From NCBI GenBank assembly GCA_035645695.1, contig DASQMC010000026.1, positions 215,083 to 279,082 on the forward strand: a stretch of 64,000 nt of DNA. The letters are read 5' to 3'. Both the position numbers and the translations under genes were made by a program. Of this stretch, positions 8,256-16,180 are shown in pieces (position 1 is the first letter of the stretch; each line of letters opens with the position of its first letter). Source of the DNA: JAIVJZ01 sp035645695 (GTDB lineage: Bacteria; Acidobacteriota; Blastocatellia; Pyrinomonadales; Pyrinomonadaceae). The notes under the pieces were generated by a model that was not told where the DNA came from, made no database searches, and saw only the letters and a program-made list of their open reading frames with translations.

Positions 8256-10283
8256 TTATCTGAGGACGCGTATATCGCGTTCGCTGATGATCTTCCAGCC
8301 GCGATTGGTTTTTTGCCAGATGATTTCCTGTAAGACCTCGCCGCTTTGCGACTGTGAAGCTTCGCCGCGGCTGTAGGATTTGCGGAAGATGGTGGCGGCC
8401 GTGTCTCCGTCTTGCCCTAAGGTGATCTGCGGGTCGCCGGTACGCTGGATGGACAGGCGCGATTCATTAAAAAGCCGCGCTTTTTCGGCGCGCACGGCGG
8501 CGCGCGTGGTGTTTTGGGCGAGATAAAAGGCGGTCACTTTCGGCATGTAAAAGTTCGTCACCTGTGTCAGGTTGCGCGAGTTGTGCGCGGCGAGCCAGCT
8601 GTCGATGGCCGAACGCAAGGCGACGCGTTCTCTCTCCGCCGCAACCGTGGCGGGCTGCTCGTCTGTAGGCTGTGGCGAAGGGCTTGAGGTCGCCGCCTGC
8701 GGCGCGGGCGCGGCATCGGGTTGAACTCCCGGCGTAGGGGCGGCGGGCGTGGGCGCGTTGTTCGAGTTCGCGTTCGCCGCATCATCGCCGTCCGATTTGC
8801 GCCAGGAGTAGAGCAACAGGCCGAGCAGGACTGCGAGCGCGAGCGAACCGAAGACCAGCGCGAGAGGGAATCGGCGTCGCTTCGGTTTGAAGGAACGCGC
8901 CGGAGACGGGTTGACGATTGTTGCCGCATCGTCTTCGTACTCCGCATCGTCTTTGAATGCAGCCTCGTCCTCTTGCGACGCGCCGCCCGCACGTGACCTT
9001 GTGAAGGCAGCGGGAGAGCTTTCGCCGGATGGCTCGGCCGTTCCGTAGGCGGTCGATGCGGCTGCGGCGTGCGAGATGGATTCGACGGGGGCAACCATTT
9101 CCGGGGAAGATTGCGCCTGCTCACCCGGAAACGATGCGGGATCGTCAAATGTCGGCTCGCCGGCGCGGTCTGTATGTCGCTCGTCGGCGTGAAGTTCGGT
9201 CGGCGGCGCTGCGTCCTCCAATGGAAAAGTGAGAATATCGGGGGGCGCGTCGCTTGTCTGCGCCGCCGCGCTCATCTGCACGGTCGTTGAGAATCTATCG
9301 TTAGAAGGAATGTGCAGGGCGAGCGGCGCGTCGTCGTCCGGCTTAAGTTCCTGACTGATGTCCTGCAATCTGGAGGCAAATTCGTTGGCGGTCTGCGGGC
9401 GCGCGTCCGGCTCTTTGGCGAGCGAGTCGGCGACGAGCCGGGCGAGGGCGGGCGGCGCGTCGGGTCGGAGTTCGCGTATGTCGGGCGGCGTCTCGCGCAC
9501 GTGCTTGAGCGCGATGGCGGTGGCCGAAGGCGCGTCGAAAGGCGGGCGACCGGCGAGCATCTCGAAGAGGATGACGGCGAGACTGTAAACGTCCGAGCGG
9601 GCGTCCGAGTCGTGACCGGCGCACTGTTCGGGCGACATGTAGCGTGGCGTGCCGATGAGCGCGCCGGCGGCCGTCAGAGGGTCGCCGCTCGTGGTCGTCT
9701 GTTCCAGCAGACGCGCGATGCCGAAATCCAGAACCTTAGCCTGAAGTTCGCCCCGGTGGTCGCGCGTGAGAATAATGTTCGACGGCTTCAAATCGCGGTG
9801 GACGATCTCGGAATGATGCGCCGCACCGATGCCGTCGCCCACCTGACACGCGATCTCCACCGCCCACTTTAAAGGCAGCGACCCTTCGGCGTTCAGATAT
9901 TCGCGCAGGGTCTGACCGTCGAGCAATTCCATGACGATGTAAGCCTCGCCGTCGGCGAGCGCGCCGTAGTCATATGTGTTGGCGACGTTCGGGTGGTTGA
10001 GCCGTGCGGCGGCGCGCGCTTCACGTCGAAAGCGTTCGAGCGCAAGCGGGTCGGAGACGGAATCGGGCAAAAGCATCTTGACGGCGACGGAGCGTTCGAG
10101 TTCGACGTGCGTGCCGGAATAGACCGCGCCCATGCCGCCGCGGCCGAGCAGGCGGTCGAGACGATACTTTTCCGCGATGAGGCGAGGGCCGGGGCGCGCG
10201 TGCGTCAACTGCCCGTGCTCCGCCACTTCGCAGACAGCTTCCGTGTCCTCGTAACAACGCCTGCATGTACGGCAGATTTTCAT
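8256..10283 (-). CDS. Membrane-anchored Ser/Thr protein kinase with N-terminal Cys motif and C-terminal NTF2-like domain
   Basis: This 675-residue Hanks-type kinase has a cytosolic catalytic domain: Gly loop G-R-G-G-M-G (47-52), Lys69, H-R-D-L-K-P-S-N (162-169), D-F-G (186-188) and a G-T-P-R-Y-M-S-P-E-Q activation end. In front is a small Cys cluster (C-R-T-C-R-R-C, plus Cys18) that may bind zinc. A Pro/Ala/Glu-rich linker leads to one membrane helix (about 474-494). A C-terminal domain of about 120 residues resembles NTF2/SnoaL folds and may be a periplasmic sensor. I chose ATG 10283 because M-K-I-C is the usual kinase start; a TTG at 10337 would add 18 unlikely residues. The substrate is unknown. 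Confidence 0.92.
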   Translation of the reverse strand: MKICRTCRRCYEDTEAVCEVAEHGQLTHARPGPRLIAEKYRLDRLLGRGGMGAVYSGTHVELERSVAVKMLLPDSVSDPLALERFRREARAAARLNHPNVANTYDYGALADGEAYIVMELLDGQTLREYLNAEGSLPLKWAVEIACQVGDGIGAAHHSEIVHRDLKPSNIILTRDHRGELQAKVLDFGIARLLEQTTTSGDPLTAAGALIGTPRYMSPEQCAGHDSDARSDVYSLAVILFEMLAGRPPFDAPSATAIALKHVRETPPDIRELRPDAPPALARLVADSLAKEPDARPQTANEFASRLQDISQELKPDDDAPLALHIPSNDRFSTTVQMSAAAQTSDAPPDILTFPLEDAAPPTELHADERHTDRAGEPTFDDPASFPGEQAQSSPEMVAPVESISHAAAASTAYGTAEPSGESSPAAFTRSRAGGASQEDEAAFKDDAEYEDDAATIVNPSPARSFKPKRRRFPLALVFGSLALAVLLGLLLYSWRKSDGDDAANANSNNAPTPAAPTPGVQPDAAPAPQAATSSPSPQPTDEQPATVAAERERVALRSAIDSWLAAHNSRNLTQVTNFYMPKVTAFYLAQNTTRAAVRAEKARLFNESRLSIQRTGDPQITLGQDGDTAATIFRKSYSRGEASQSQSGEVLQEIIWQKTNRGWKIISERDIRVLR

Positions 10284-10364
10284 CCGACCAAAACACTCCA
10301 AACGTTTTCGCTGGCAGCCTCGACCGGTAAAGCGCAAGTGTGCGTCGGGTGCGGCTGGTTGGAA

Positions 10365-11402
10365 CTATCCGAAGAATAATTCGGCGACGTGATAAATTTC
10401 CTCGCTCAGTTTCTTTGTCTCACGCACGGCCTCGTCGAGCGGGAAACTGACGACGCGCCGGCCGTGCAGCGCGGCCATGTGTCCCCATTCGGCCGCGGCC
10501 ACCATGTCGTAAGCCTTGATGCCGAAGCGTGTGGCGAGCACGCGGTCGAAGGCGGTCGGGCTGCCGCCGCGTTGAACGTAGCCGAGTTGCGTGAAGCGCG
10601 TCTCGATGCCGGAGATGCGTTCGATCTCGCGCGCGACGAGCATGCCGATCCCGCCGAGACGGCCACGCCTGTAAATCTCTTCCTGATTTTCTTCGCTTAA
10701 AAAATTCTCTTCCGGCACTGGCCGCGCGTCTTCCGCGACGACGATGATCGAGAACGCGCTGCCCTGCGCGGCACGTTGGCGCAGGAAGTCGCAGACGCGC
10801 GAGAGGCGAAACGGGTGTTCGGGAACGAGCACCACGTCCGCCCCGCCCGCGATCCCGCCGTAGGCCGCTATCCAACCCGTATGTCGCCCCATCACCTCGA
10901 CGACCATCACGCGATGATGAGATTCGGCCGTCGAATGCAGGCGGTCGATGGCGTCCGTCACGACGCTCACGGCCGTGTCGAAACCGAAAGTGAAATCCGT
11001 GCCGCCGACATCGTTATCAATGGTTTTGGGGACGCCGACGATTGGATAATTATGCTCGCGCCACATGTCGCGCGCCGTGCGCAGAGTCCCGTCGCCGCCG
11101 ACGACGATCAGGCCGCCGAGTTCGTGCTTCTCCCAGTTGAGACGTATGCGTTCGAGGTGTTTCGCATCGTCGAACGGGTTGGTGCGCGACGTGCCGAGAA
11201 TCGTGCCGCCGCGCGGTAGAATCCCCGAGACGGAAGCGCGCGTGAGCGGGACGATGTCGTCTTCAATAAGGCCGCGCCAGCCGTTCCTGATACCGACTAC
11301 CTGCGCGTCTTCGACCAGTGCGCGACGCACGACGGCGCGTATAACTGCATTTAGACCGGGGCAATCGCCGCCCGCAGTCAGTATCCCTATGCGCACGCCC
11401 AT
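10365..11402 (-). CDS. pfkA: 6-phosphofructokinase
   Basis: This enzyme phosphorylates fructose 6-phosphate in glycolysis. The 345-residue protein shows G-I-L-T-A-G-G-D-C-P-G at the N-terminus, V-G-G-D-G-T (102-106), P-K-T-I-D-N-D-V (125-132) with the catalytic Asp, and M-G-R-H-T-G-W. It has Gly at the position that separates ATP from pyrophosphate users (G-G-D-G) but Lys126 where classical ATP enzymes have Gly. That combination is known in the long or mixed-substrate group of PFKs found, for example, in actinobacteria. ATP is the likely donor, but the sequence does not settle it. The gene is divergent from tsaB, with 90 bases between the starts. Confidence 0.94.
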   Translation of the reverse strand: MGVRIGILTAGGDCPGLNAVIRAVVRRALVEDAQVVGIRNGWRGLIEDDIVPLTRASVSGILPRGGTILGTSRTNPFDDAKHLERIRLNWEKHELGGLIVVGGDGTLRTARDMWREHNYPIVGVPKTIDNDVGGTDFTFGFDTAVSVVTDAIDRLHSTAESHHRVMVVEVMGRHTGWIAAYGGIAGGADVVLVPEHPFRLSRVCDFLRQRAAQGSAFSIIVVAEDARPVPEENFLSEENQEEIYRRGRLGGIGMLVAREIERISGIETRFTQLGYVQRGGSPTAFDRVLATRFGIKAYDMVAAAEWGHMAALHGRRVVSFPLDEAVRETKKLSEEIYHVAELFFG

Positions 11403-11492
11403 CAGTACAACCGAGTGGAAAAAGCTCGACCTTGAGCCACCTTGTTTGCTTGAATTTAAAGTCGCGCCTATAATCGCGCGGCATACCAGTCG

Positions 11493-12332
11493 ATGTCAAA
11501 CTTAAGAAGCGAAAGTGATACCACACGACCGCGAGACGCGCCCCCTGAGGCTCCGTTCGCGGCCACGCCGACCGCGCCGCTCATCCTCGGCCTCGACACG
11601 ACGACCGAAGTGAGAAGCGTCGCCGTCGTGCGCGGTGAACGCGTGCTGGCAAGCACGCGCGGACGCGTGTTGAGGGAAAATTCCGCGCGAGTGCTGCAAG
11701 ATATAGGCGAAGCGCTGGCTGCATCCGGCGTCAAACTAGACGACATAGAACTCTTTGCGGTGGCGACCGGGCCGGGCAGTTTTACCGGCCTGAGATCGGG
11801 ACTTGCCACTATCAAGGCTTTCGCGGCGACTTTGAACCGACGGGTAGCGGGCATCTCCACGCTCCACGCCATAGCTTACGGTTGCGGCTCCGCGCCGCGC
11901 GTGGTGGCATGTCTACCGGCGGGGCGCGGCGAGGTCTTCGCGCAATTGCTTTCGGTCGAGGACGCGAAAGCCGTCAGAGAGTTGAGCGAGCCGTCTCACC
12001 TGACTCCGGCGGCGTTATTTGAGAAAGCGCTCGGCTGGGGCGGCGACTTGCGTTGGGCGGGAGCCGCGGCGCACGCGCACGCCCTGGCGCTCGGCGAGTT
12101 TGCCACGGGGAAGGGAATCAACTGGCGCGTCGAAGAGTCTCCTGTAAACGAACTCCACTCGGAGAACCACAACGGTTGGACGCTCGCGCCGCCGCAGGAG
12201 TCATACGCGGAACAGGTCGCCGCGCTCGGGTTAATGAATTACCTTGAGGGAAGTACTCTGGTCGCGGAAGATTTGCGGGCGCTCTATGTGCGCCTGTCAG
12301 ATGCGGAGTTGAACGAGAGATGTCGCGCGTAA
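11493..12332 (+). CDS. tsaB: tRNA threonylcarbamoyladenosine biosynthesis protein TsaB
   Basis: TsaB partners the transferase TsaD in placing the threonylcarbamoyl group on tRNA A37. Family motifs are clear: I-L-G-L-D-T-T-T near residue 31, V-A-T-G-P-G-S-F-T-G-L-R near 88, and G-I-S-T-L-H-A near 118. At 279 residues it is somewhat long because of a Pro/Ala-rich N-terminal extension of about 28 residues ahead of the actin-like fold. Its 3' end overlaps rimI by 13 bases in another frame, so the two are probably co-translated. TsaD is not in the window; the first enzyme of the pathway is at 1649. Confidence 0.94.
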   Translation: MSNLRSESDTTRPRDAPPEAPFAATPTAPLILGLDTTTEVRSVAVVRGERVLASTRGRVLRENSARVLQDIGEALAASGVKLDDIELFAVATGPGSFTGLRSGLATIKAFAATLNRRVAGISTLHAIAYGCGSAPRVVACLPAGRGEVFAQLLSVEDAKAVRELSEPSHLTPAALFEKALGWGGDLRWAGAAAHAHALALGEFATGKGINWRVEESPVNELHSENHNGWTLAPPQESYAEQVAALGLMNYLEGSTLVAEDLRALYVRLSDAELNERCRA

Positions 12333-12829
12333 ACCTCGCCGCCGAAACCGGGCAGAGCGATTACAAAATCGAGCCGATGACGCCGCACGATCTGCTCGAA
12401 GTGGTCGAGATCGAAGAGGCGTGCCGCCTGAGCCTGTGGGGTTGGGATTCCTATTACGCCGAACTGGCGCGGCCTGAAGCGATCATGATCGTCGCGCGCC
12501 GGGAACGCGCCGACAAACTGACGGGGCACGCCCTCTATGGATTTCTCAGCGCGAGAGTCTCCGCACAGGAGTTGCACATCAATAACATCGGCGTCCATGA
12601 ATCGGCTCGCAGGCGCGGCATCGGAAACGCGCTGATGCAGGCAGTCTTCGCCTCGGCCGGGAAACTCGGAGCGCACACGGCCATCCTTGAAGTGCGCGCC
12701 GGCAACGTCGCGGCACAGGCGCTTTATCGTAGATACGGTTTTGAAATCGTCGGCCGGCGTCGGCAGTATTACCGCGAGCCGCCCGAGGACGCTCTGATGA
12801 TGCGCGCGGCGCTGAAATCTCCCACTTGA
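12320..12829 (+). CDS. rimI: Ribosomal protein S18-alanine N-acetyltransferase (GNAT family)
   Basis: This 169-residue GNAT acetyltransferase has the RimI hallmarks: M-T-x-x-D-L-x-x-V-x-x-I-E at the start, the acetyl-CoA loop R-R-R-G-I-G-N-A-L near residue 97, and the E-V-R-A-G-N-x-x-A-Q-A-L-Y-R-R-Y-G-F segment near 125. It is predicted to acetylate the N-terminal alanine of S18, as in other bacteria. Overlap with tsaB is a common arrangement for this pair. About 20 residues precede the conserved domain, so a slightly later start is possible. Confidence 0.92.
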   Translation: MSRVNLAAETGQSDYKIEPMTPHDLLEVVEIEEACRLSLWGWDSYYAELARPEAIMIVARRERADKLTGHALYGFLSARVSAQELHINNIGVHESARRRGIGNALMQAVFASAGKLGAHTAILEVRAGNVAAQALYRRYGFEIVGRRRQYYREPPEDALMMRAALKSPT

Positions 12830-12940
12830 TTCAAGCGCGGATTTTAGCTACCATTTTCCCATCGAAATCATAAACGCGCTAAGGGCAGTAATGATCTTGT
12901 CTCGAACGCGAATTGTTCACACCACCCGAACGCATCTGCC

Positions 12941-12949
12941 AAAAGGAGG
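12941..12949 (+). promoter_or_regulatory. Strong Shine-Dalgarno that sets the start of the YdcH-like gene
   Basis: AAAAGGAGG lies ten bases before the ATG at 12960. It shows that this ATG is the start rather than an earlier in-frame ATG at 12891. Confidence 0.8.
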
Positions 12950-12959
12950 CTTCCCCGAA

Positions 12960-13202
12960 ATGGAACTGACCAACACGGACAGCTTGAGAGAAGAATTGAT
13001 TATGAACGACCCTGAGTTTCGCGAATTGGCGCGCGAACACACGCGCTATGAGACGCGCCTCAGCGAACTGACCTCCCTCGCTTACCCGAACGACGAGGAG
13101 CAGTTGGAAGAGATAACTCTGAAAAAGAAGAAGCTGGCCGTGAAAGATCAGATGCATGAGATTATGCTTCGTCACCAGAAAAGTGAAGAATCCGCGCACT
13201 GA
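12960..13202 (+). CDS. Small YdcH/DUF465-like coiled-coil protein
   Basis: This 80-residue charged helical protein resembles the YdcH/DUF465 family, whose function is unknown. The pattern F-R-E-L-A-R-E-H-T-R-Y-E-T-R-L-S-E-L followed by E-E-I-T-L-K-K-K-K-L-A-V-K-D-Q-M is typical of its two antiparallel helices. The start at 12960 is fixed by a near-perfect ribosome-binding site. An earlier ATG at 12891 would add 23 residues with no family similarity. It lies between rimI and psd on the same strand. Expression is probably high given the strong Shine-Dalgarno. Confidence 0.85.
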   Translation: MELTNTDSLREELIMNDPEFRELAREHTRYETRLSELTSLAYPNDEEQLEEITLKKKKLAVKDQMHEIMLRHQKSEESAH

Positions 13203-13330
13203 AGTGCCGGGCAGACCCGCAGAGCTTGGTAGATAGCTTTAAAAGATACAGGAGGGGACGCCGTAGAGTGGAAATACGCGCGCCCCCCTTCTCATTTTCC
13301 CTTAATGCAAAATAAGAACAGGATCGAAAC

Positions 13331-13948
13331 GTGATAAGAGACGGCCTCCCCTTTGTCCTGATCCCGCTGGCGGCGGCGTTGCTCGCGGCTCTCACCGGTT
13401 ACTGGTATCTTGCAGTTCCGGTCCTACTGCTCGCCCTCTTCATGGCCTATTTCTTCCGCGACCCGGAACGCGCGTCCCTCTCCGAACAGGACATCATCGT
13501 CGCCCCGGCCGACGGGCGTGTGACGCGAGTCGCACGAATTATCCCGAGCGATCCGCAGTCGCCGCAGGTCGTGAGCATTTTCCTGTCCGTCTTCGACGTG
13601 CACATCAATCGCGCCCCCATCGCCGGCGAGATCATAGATGTCGCTTACACGAAAGGCCGGTTCATGATCGCTACGCGCGAGGAGGCGAGCCTCGTTAACG
13701 AGCAGAACGCCCTGACGATCCGTGGGGAGCGGATGACGGTCGTCTGCAAACAGATCGCGGGCGTGTTGGCGCGTCGTATCGTGTGCTGGAAGCGTCAGGG
13801 CGAGAAAGTTAATCTGGGAGAGCGGTTCGGTTTGATTAAGTTTAGCTCGCGCACCGATCTGGTGCTCCCGCCGGAGGTCGATGTCAGTGTGCGCGTCGGA
13901 GATCGCGTGCGGGGCGGCGTCAGCTTGATCGGGAGGCTGCGAGGATGA
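13331..13948 (+). CDS. psd: Phosphatidylserine decarboxylase, short membrane form
   Basis: It converts phosphatidylserine to phosphatidylethanolamine in the inner membrane. The 205-residue protein is of the short (archaeal-like) proenzyme type: two hydrophobic segments (about 7-22 and 25-42), then F-F-R-D-P-E-R, A-P-A-D-G-R-V (58-64), the F-D-V-H-I-N-R-A-P-I-A-G segment (88-99), and F-G-L-I-K-F-S-S-R-T-D at the C-terminus. The normal self-cleavage site is Gly-Ser; here residues 172-173 are Ser-Ser. Cleavage before Ser173 would still give a pyruvoyl group, but the -1 residue is unusual. The stop overlaps the start of pssA by four bases (ATGA). Confidence 0.92.
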   Translation: MIRDGLPFVLIPLAAALLAALTGYWYLAVPVLLLALFMAYFFRDPERASLSEQDIIVAPADGRVTRVARIIPSDPQSPQVVSIFLSVFDVHINRAPIAGEIIDVAYTKGRFMIATREEASLVNEQNALTIRGERMTVVCKQIAGVLARRIVCWKRQGEKVNLGERFGLIKFSSRTDLVLPPEVDVSVRVGDRVRGGVSLIGRLRG

Positions 13949-14844
13949 GCACAGAGCCGGAGAAAACCGTGGACGACCCTACTGCTGCTTTGCGGAATGA
14001 GCGGCGCGGCATACGCAAAGGTCTCTACCTGATCCCTTCCGCTTTCACAGCGGCAAACATCGGCATGGGTTATTTCGCCGTGATGGGAGCTTTGCGCGGT
14101 TTTCAGTTGCTCGAAGGCGGGACGGAGGCGGAACTTATTCAGGCCACTTCTCATTTCGACAACGCATCGCGCGCCATCGGCTGGGCGGTGGTCTTCGATG
14201 CGCTGGACGGCCGTATCGCGAGACTCACTAAAACCACTACCGAAATCGGTGTGCAACTCGACTCAATCGCCGATGTCGTGACTTTCGGCATTGCACCCGC
14301 CGTCCTCGCTTATGCCTGGGGATATGGCTCCGCTTTCGCCGAGGGGAGCGGCGCACATAAGCTGGGATGGTTTATCTCCTTCATGTTTCTGATCTGCGGA
14401 GCTTTCAGGCTGGCGCGATTCAACGTCCAGGCGACGCGGCCGCGCGTGCTTGCGGAGGGATTAGTCAAGGTTGACAAGAAAAACTTCGTCGGTCTGCCGA
14501 TCCCTATGGCCGGAGGCTTCATCGCCGCGCTCGTACACTTCTCGCCCTCGCCGCTGTCCTTCCACGGAGTTGAACGTGGCGCCGTCTACAGCGGATTGTT
14601 GATGGGCGGGATTGCGCTTCTTTCGGTTTTAATGGTGAGCACGGTTCGTTATACGAGTTTCAAAACCGTCGGCATAGGAAAGCGAAGCACGCGTCTGGCC
14701 GTCCTCGCCATTGCCGCTTCGGGGATGCTGGTGTGGCTATATTCCCGTTACGTCCTCGTCTCCATCGTCGGAGCATACATCTTATATGGGCTGCTCGGGC
14801 GTTTGGCCGGTTTGTTCCGGCATCGCGGCGCAAATCAGCATTGA
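13945..14844 (+). CDS. pssA: CDP-diacylglycerol--serine O-phosphatidyltransferase
   Basis: This membrane enzyme makes phosphatidylserine, the substrate of Psd encoded just before it. The complete CDP-alcohol phosphotransferase signature D-G-x2-A-R-x8-G-x3-D-x3-D is present near residues 90-112, starting D-G-R-I-A-R. The 299-residue protein has about seven hydrophobic helices and Ser/Thr-free charged loops facing the cytoplasm. It overlaps psd by four bases, so the pair forms a translationally coupled phosphatidylethanolamine operon. An N-terminal stretch of about 25 polar residues precedes the first helix. Confidence 0.95.
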   Translation: MSTEPEKTVDDPTAALRNERRGIRKGLYLIPSAFTAANIGMGYFAVMGALRGFQLLEGGTEAELIQATSHFDNASRAIGWAVVFDALDGRIARLTKTTTEIGVQLDSIADVVTFGIAPAVLAYAWGYGSAFAEGSGAHKLGWFISFMFLICGAFRLARFNVQATRPRVLAEGLVKVDKKNFVGLPIPMAGGFIAALVHFSPSPLSFHGVERGAVYSGLLMGGIALLSVLMVSTVRYTSFKTVGIGKRSTRLAVLAIAASGMLVWLYSRYVLVSIVGAYILYGLLGRLAGLFRHRGANQH

Positions 14845-14935
14845 GGATGTCTCTCGCCAGTCACTCTGCTACGTCGAGATAACAGGTAAAGACTTGAGAA
14901 AGATTTTGCCCCGGCAAACCACTCGCATCCGGCGA

Positions 14936-16102
14936 TCAAGGATCGCTGTCTGAAGGCGACGCGGCGAAGGCCATAAGCCCGCGACGGGTTGGAATCAACA
15001 AGAGATTGTCCGCTAGAATCGGCGTGGCTCCCGTAATACCCTCTTCACCCACCGGCAACGTGTTCAATTGTTTGCCGTCCCGCAGCGAGAGCACGACACA
15101 AGCATCACCACCCAGAGGAGCAAAGAGCGCGCTTCGGAGATCTATCAGGGGCAGCGCCGCAATGCGTCCGGCCAACTGCCTCTTCCAGATAAGATCGCCG
15201 CTACGCGGGGTAAGTAGATAGACGAAATTGTCCAGCGAAGTGACGACGATACCATCGTTCGTCAATACCACCGCCTGCACGGCCGCCCCCGTTCTGCGTC
15301 GCCATAGCAGCCGACCGCTTATTTCATTATAGGCATAGACATAACCGTCGGCCGAACCAAAGAAAATCGTATTATCCGCGACGGCCACGGTGCCCCGCAA
15401 AGCGCCACGAGTCCGATAACGCCAGAGAAGCGTTCCTGACGATTCATCGAGCGCTAAGAGGTTGCCGTCCTCACTGCCGATATATAATCGTTTATCGTGG
15501 AGAGTTGGAAAGGAAGAGAAGGGACTTGTGTGCTGGTATACCCATAAAATTTCGCCGGTCGCTTTGTTGAAAGCGTAGACGCGTCCATCCGCGGAGCCAC
15601 CGAATAGTTTTGCGGCAGAGGAAGTGAGTCCTCCCTGAATAGGGAAGTGAAGTGTTCTCATCCACAGAGTGATACCCGTGGCCTGACTTAAAGCACGGAT
15701 CGCCCCGGTGGAATGCAAGGTTTGGCGTGGATTATTAGGGTCTTCAGTTCTGGAGGCAAGATAAACCCCGCGCTCATCCGAAATCGGAGAGGTGGAAAAA
15801 TCTCCTCCGATTTCGGTTCTCCACAGAAGTTCGCCGTTTGAAACATTCAGGGAGACAATTTCACCCGAAGTGAGAGGCAAATATAGATGCCCGTTATTAG
15901 AAGATGGGGAGAAATTAGTGGTATTTTTAGAGTCAAACTGCCAACGGACTGTTAACGGGGAGGAAAACATTAATACCTGTTTCGCCGTTTTATCATCGGT
16001 GGGCTTGCTTTGAACGTTCGCCGGAAAAATGAGTAAAGTGAAAAAAAGACAGAGCGTGCTCAACATGTTTTGATAAGTATGAATTTGAATTTTCCCGCTC
16101 AT
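14936..16102 (-). CDS. Exported PQQ-like beta-propeller repeat protein
   Basis: The 388-residue protein has a signal peptide (hydrophobic core near residues 13-30, cleavage near N-V-Q-S-K). About seven WD/PQQ-type repeats follow, each with a motif like G-x-x-Y-A-F-N-x-x-T-G-E-I-L-W. Such repeats form a beta-propeller outside the cytoplasm. BamB, an outer-membrane assembly factor, has this architecture, and YncE/PQQ-dehydrogenase-like proteins share it. No lipobox Cys follows the signal peptide, so BamB identity is not supported. It is divergent from guaA, with 78 bases between the starts. Base composition is more A+T-rich than the genes to its left. Confidence 0.85.
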   Translation of the reverse strand: MSGKIQIHTYQNMLSTLCLFFTLLIFPANVQSKPTDDKTAKQVLMFSSPLTVRWQFDSKNTTNFSPSSNNGHLYLPLTSGEIVSLNVSNGELLWRTEIGGDFSTSPISDERGVYLASRTEDPNNPRQTLHSTGAIRALSQATGITLWMRTLHFPIQGGLTSSAAKLFGGSADGRVYAFNKATGEILWVYQHTSPFSSFPTLHDKRLYIGSEDGNLLALDESSGTLLWRYRTRGALRGTVAVADNTIFFGSADGYVYAYNEISGRLLWRRRTGAAVQAVVLTNDGIVVTSLDNFVYLLTPRSGDLIWKRQLAGRIAALPLIDLRSALFAPLGGDACVVLSLRDGKQLNTLPVGEEGITGATPILADNLLLIPTRRGLMAFAASPSDSDP

Positions 16103-16180
16103 TTTGCTGCAAATGTTAAAATTCAGCGGAAATCCCGGGGTTTATTGTTATGATGTCTTTTACTTCAACACCCGAATATC

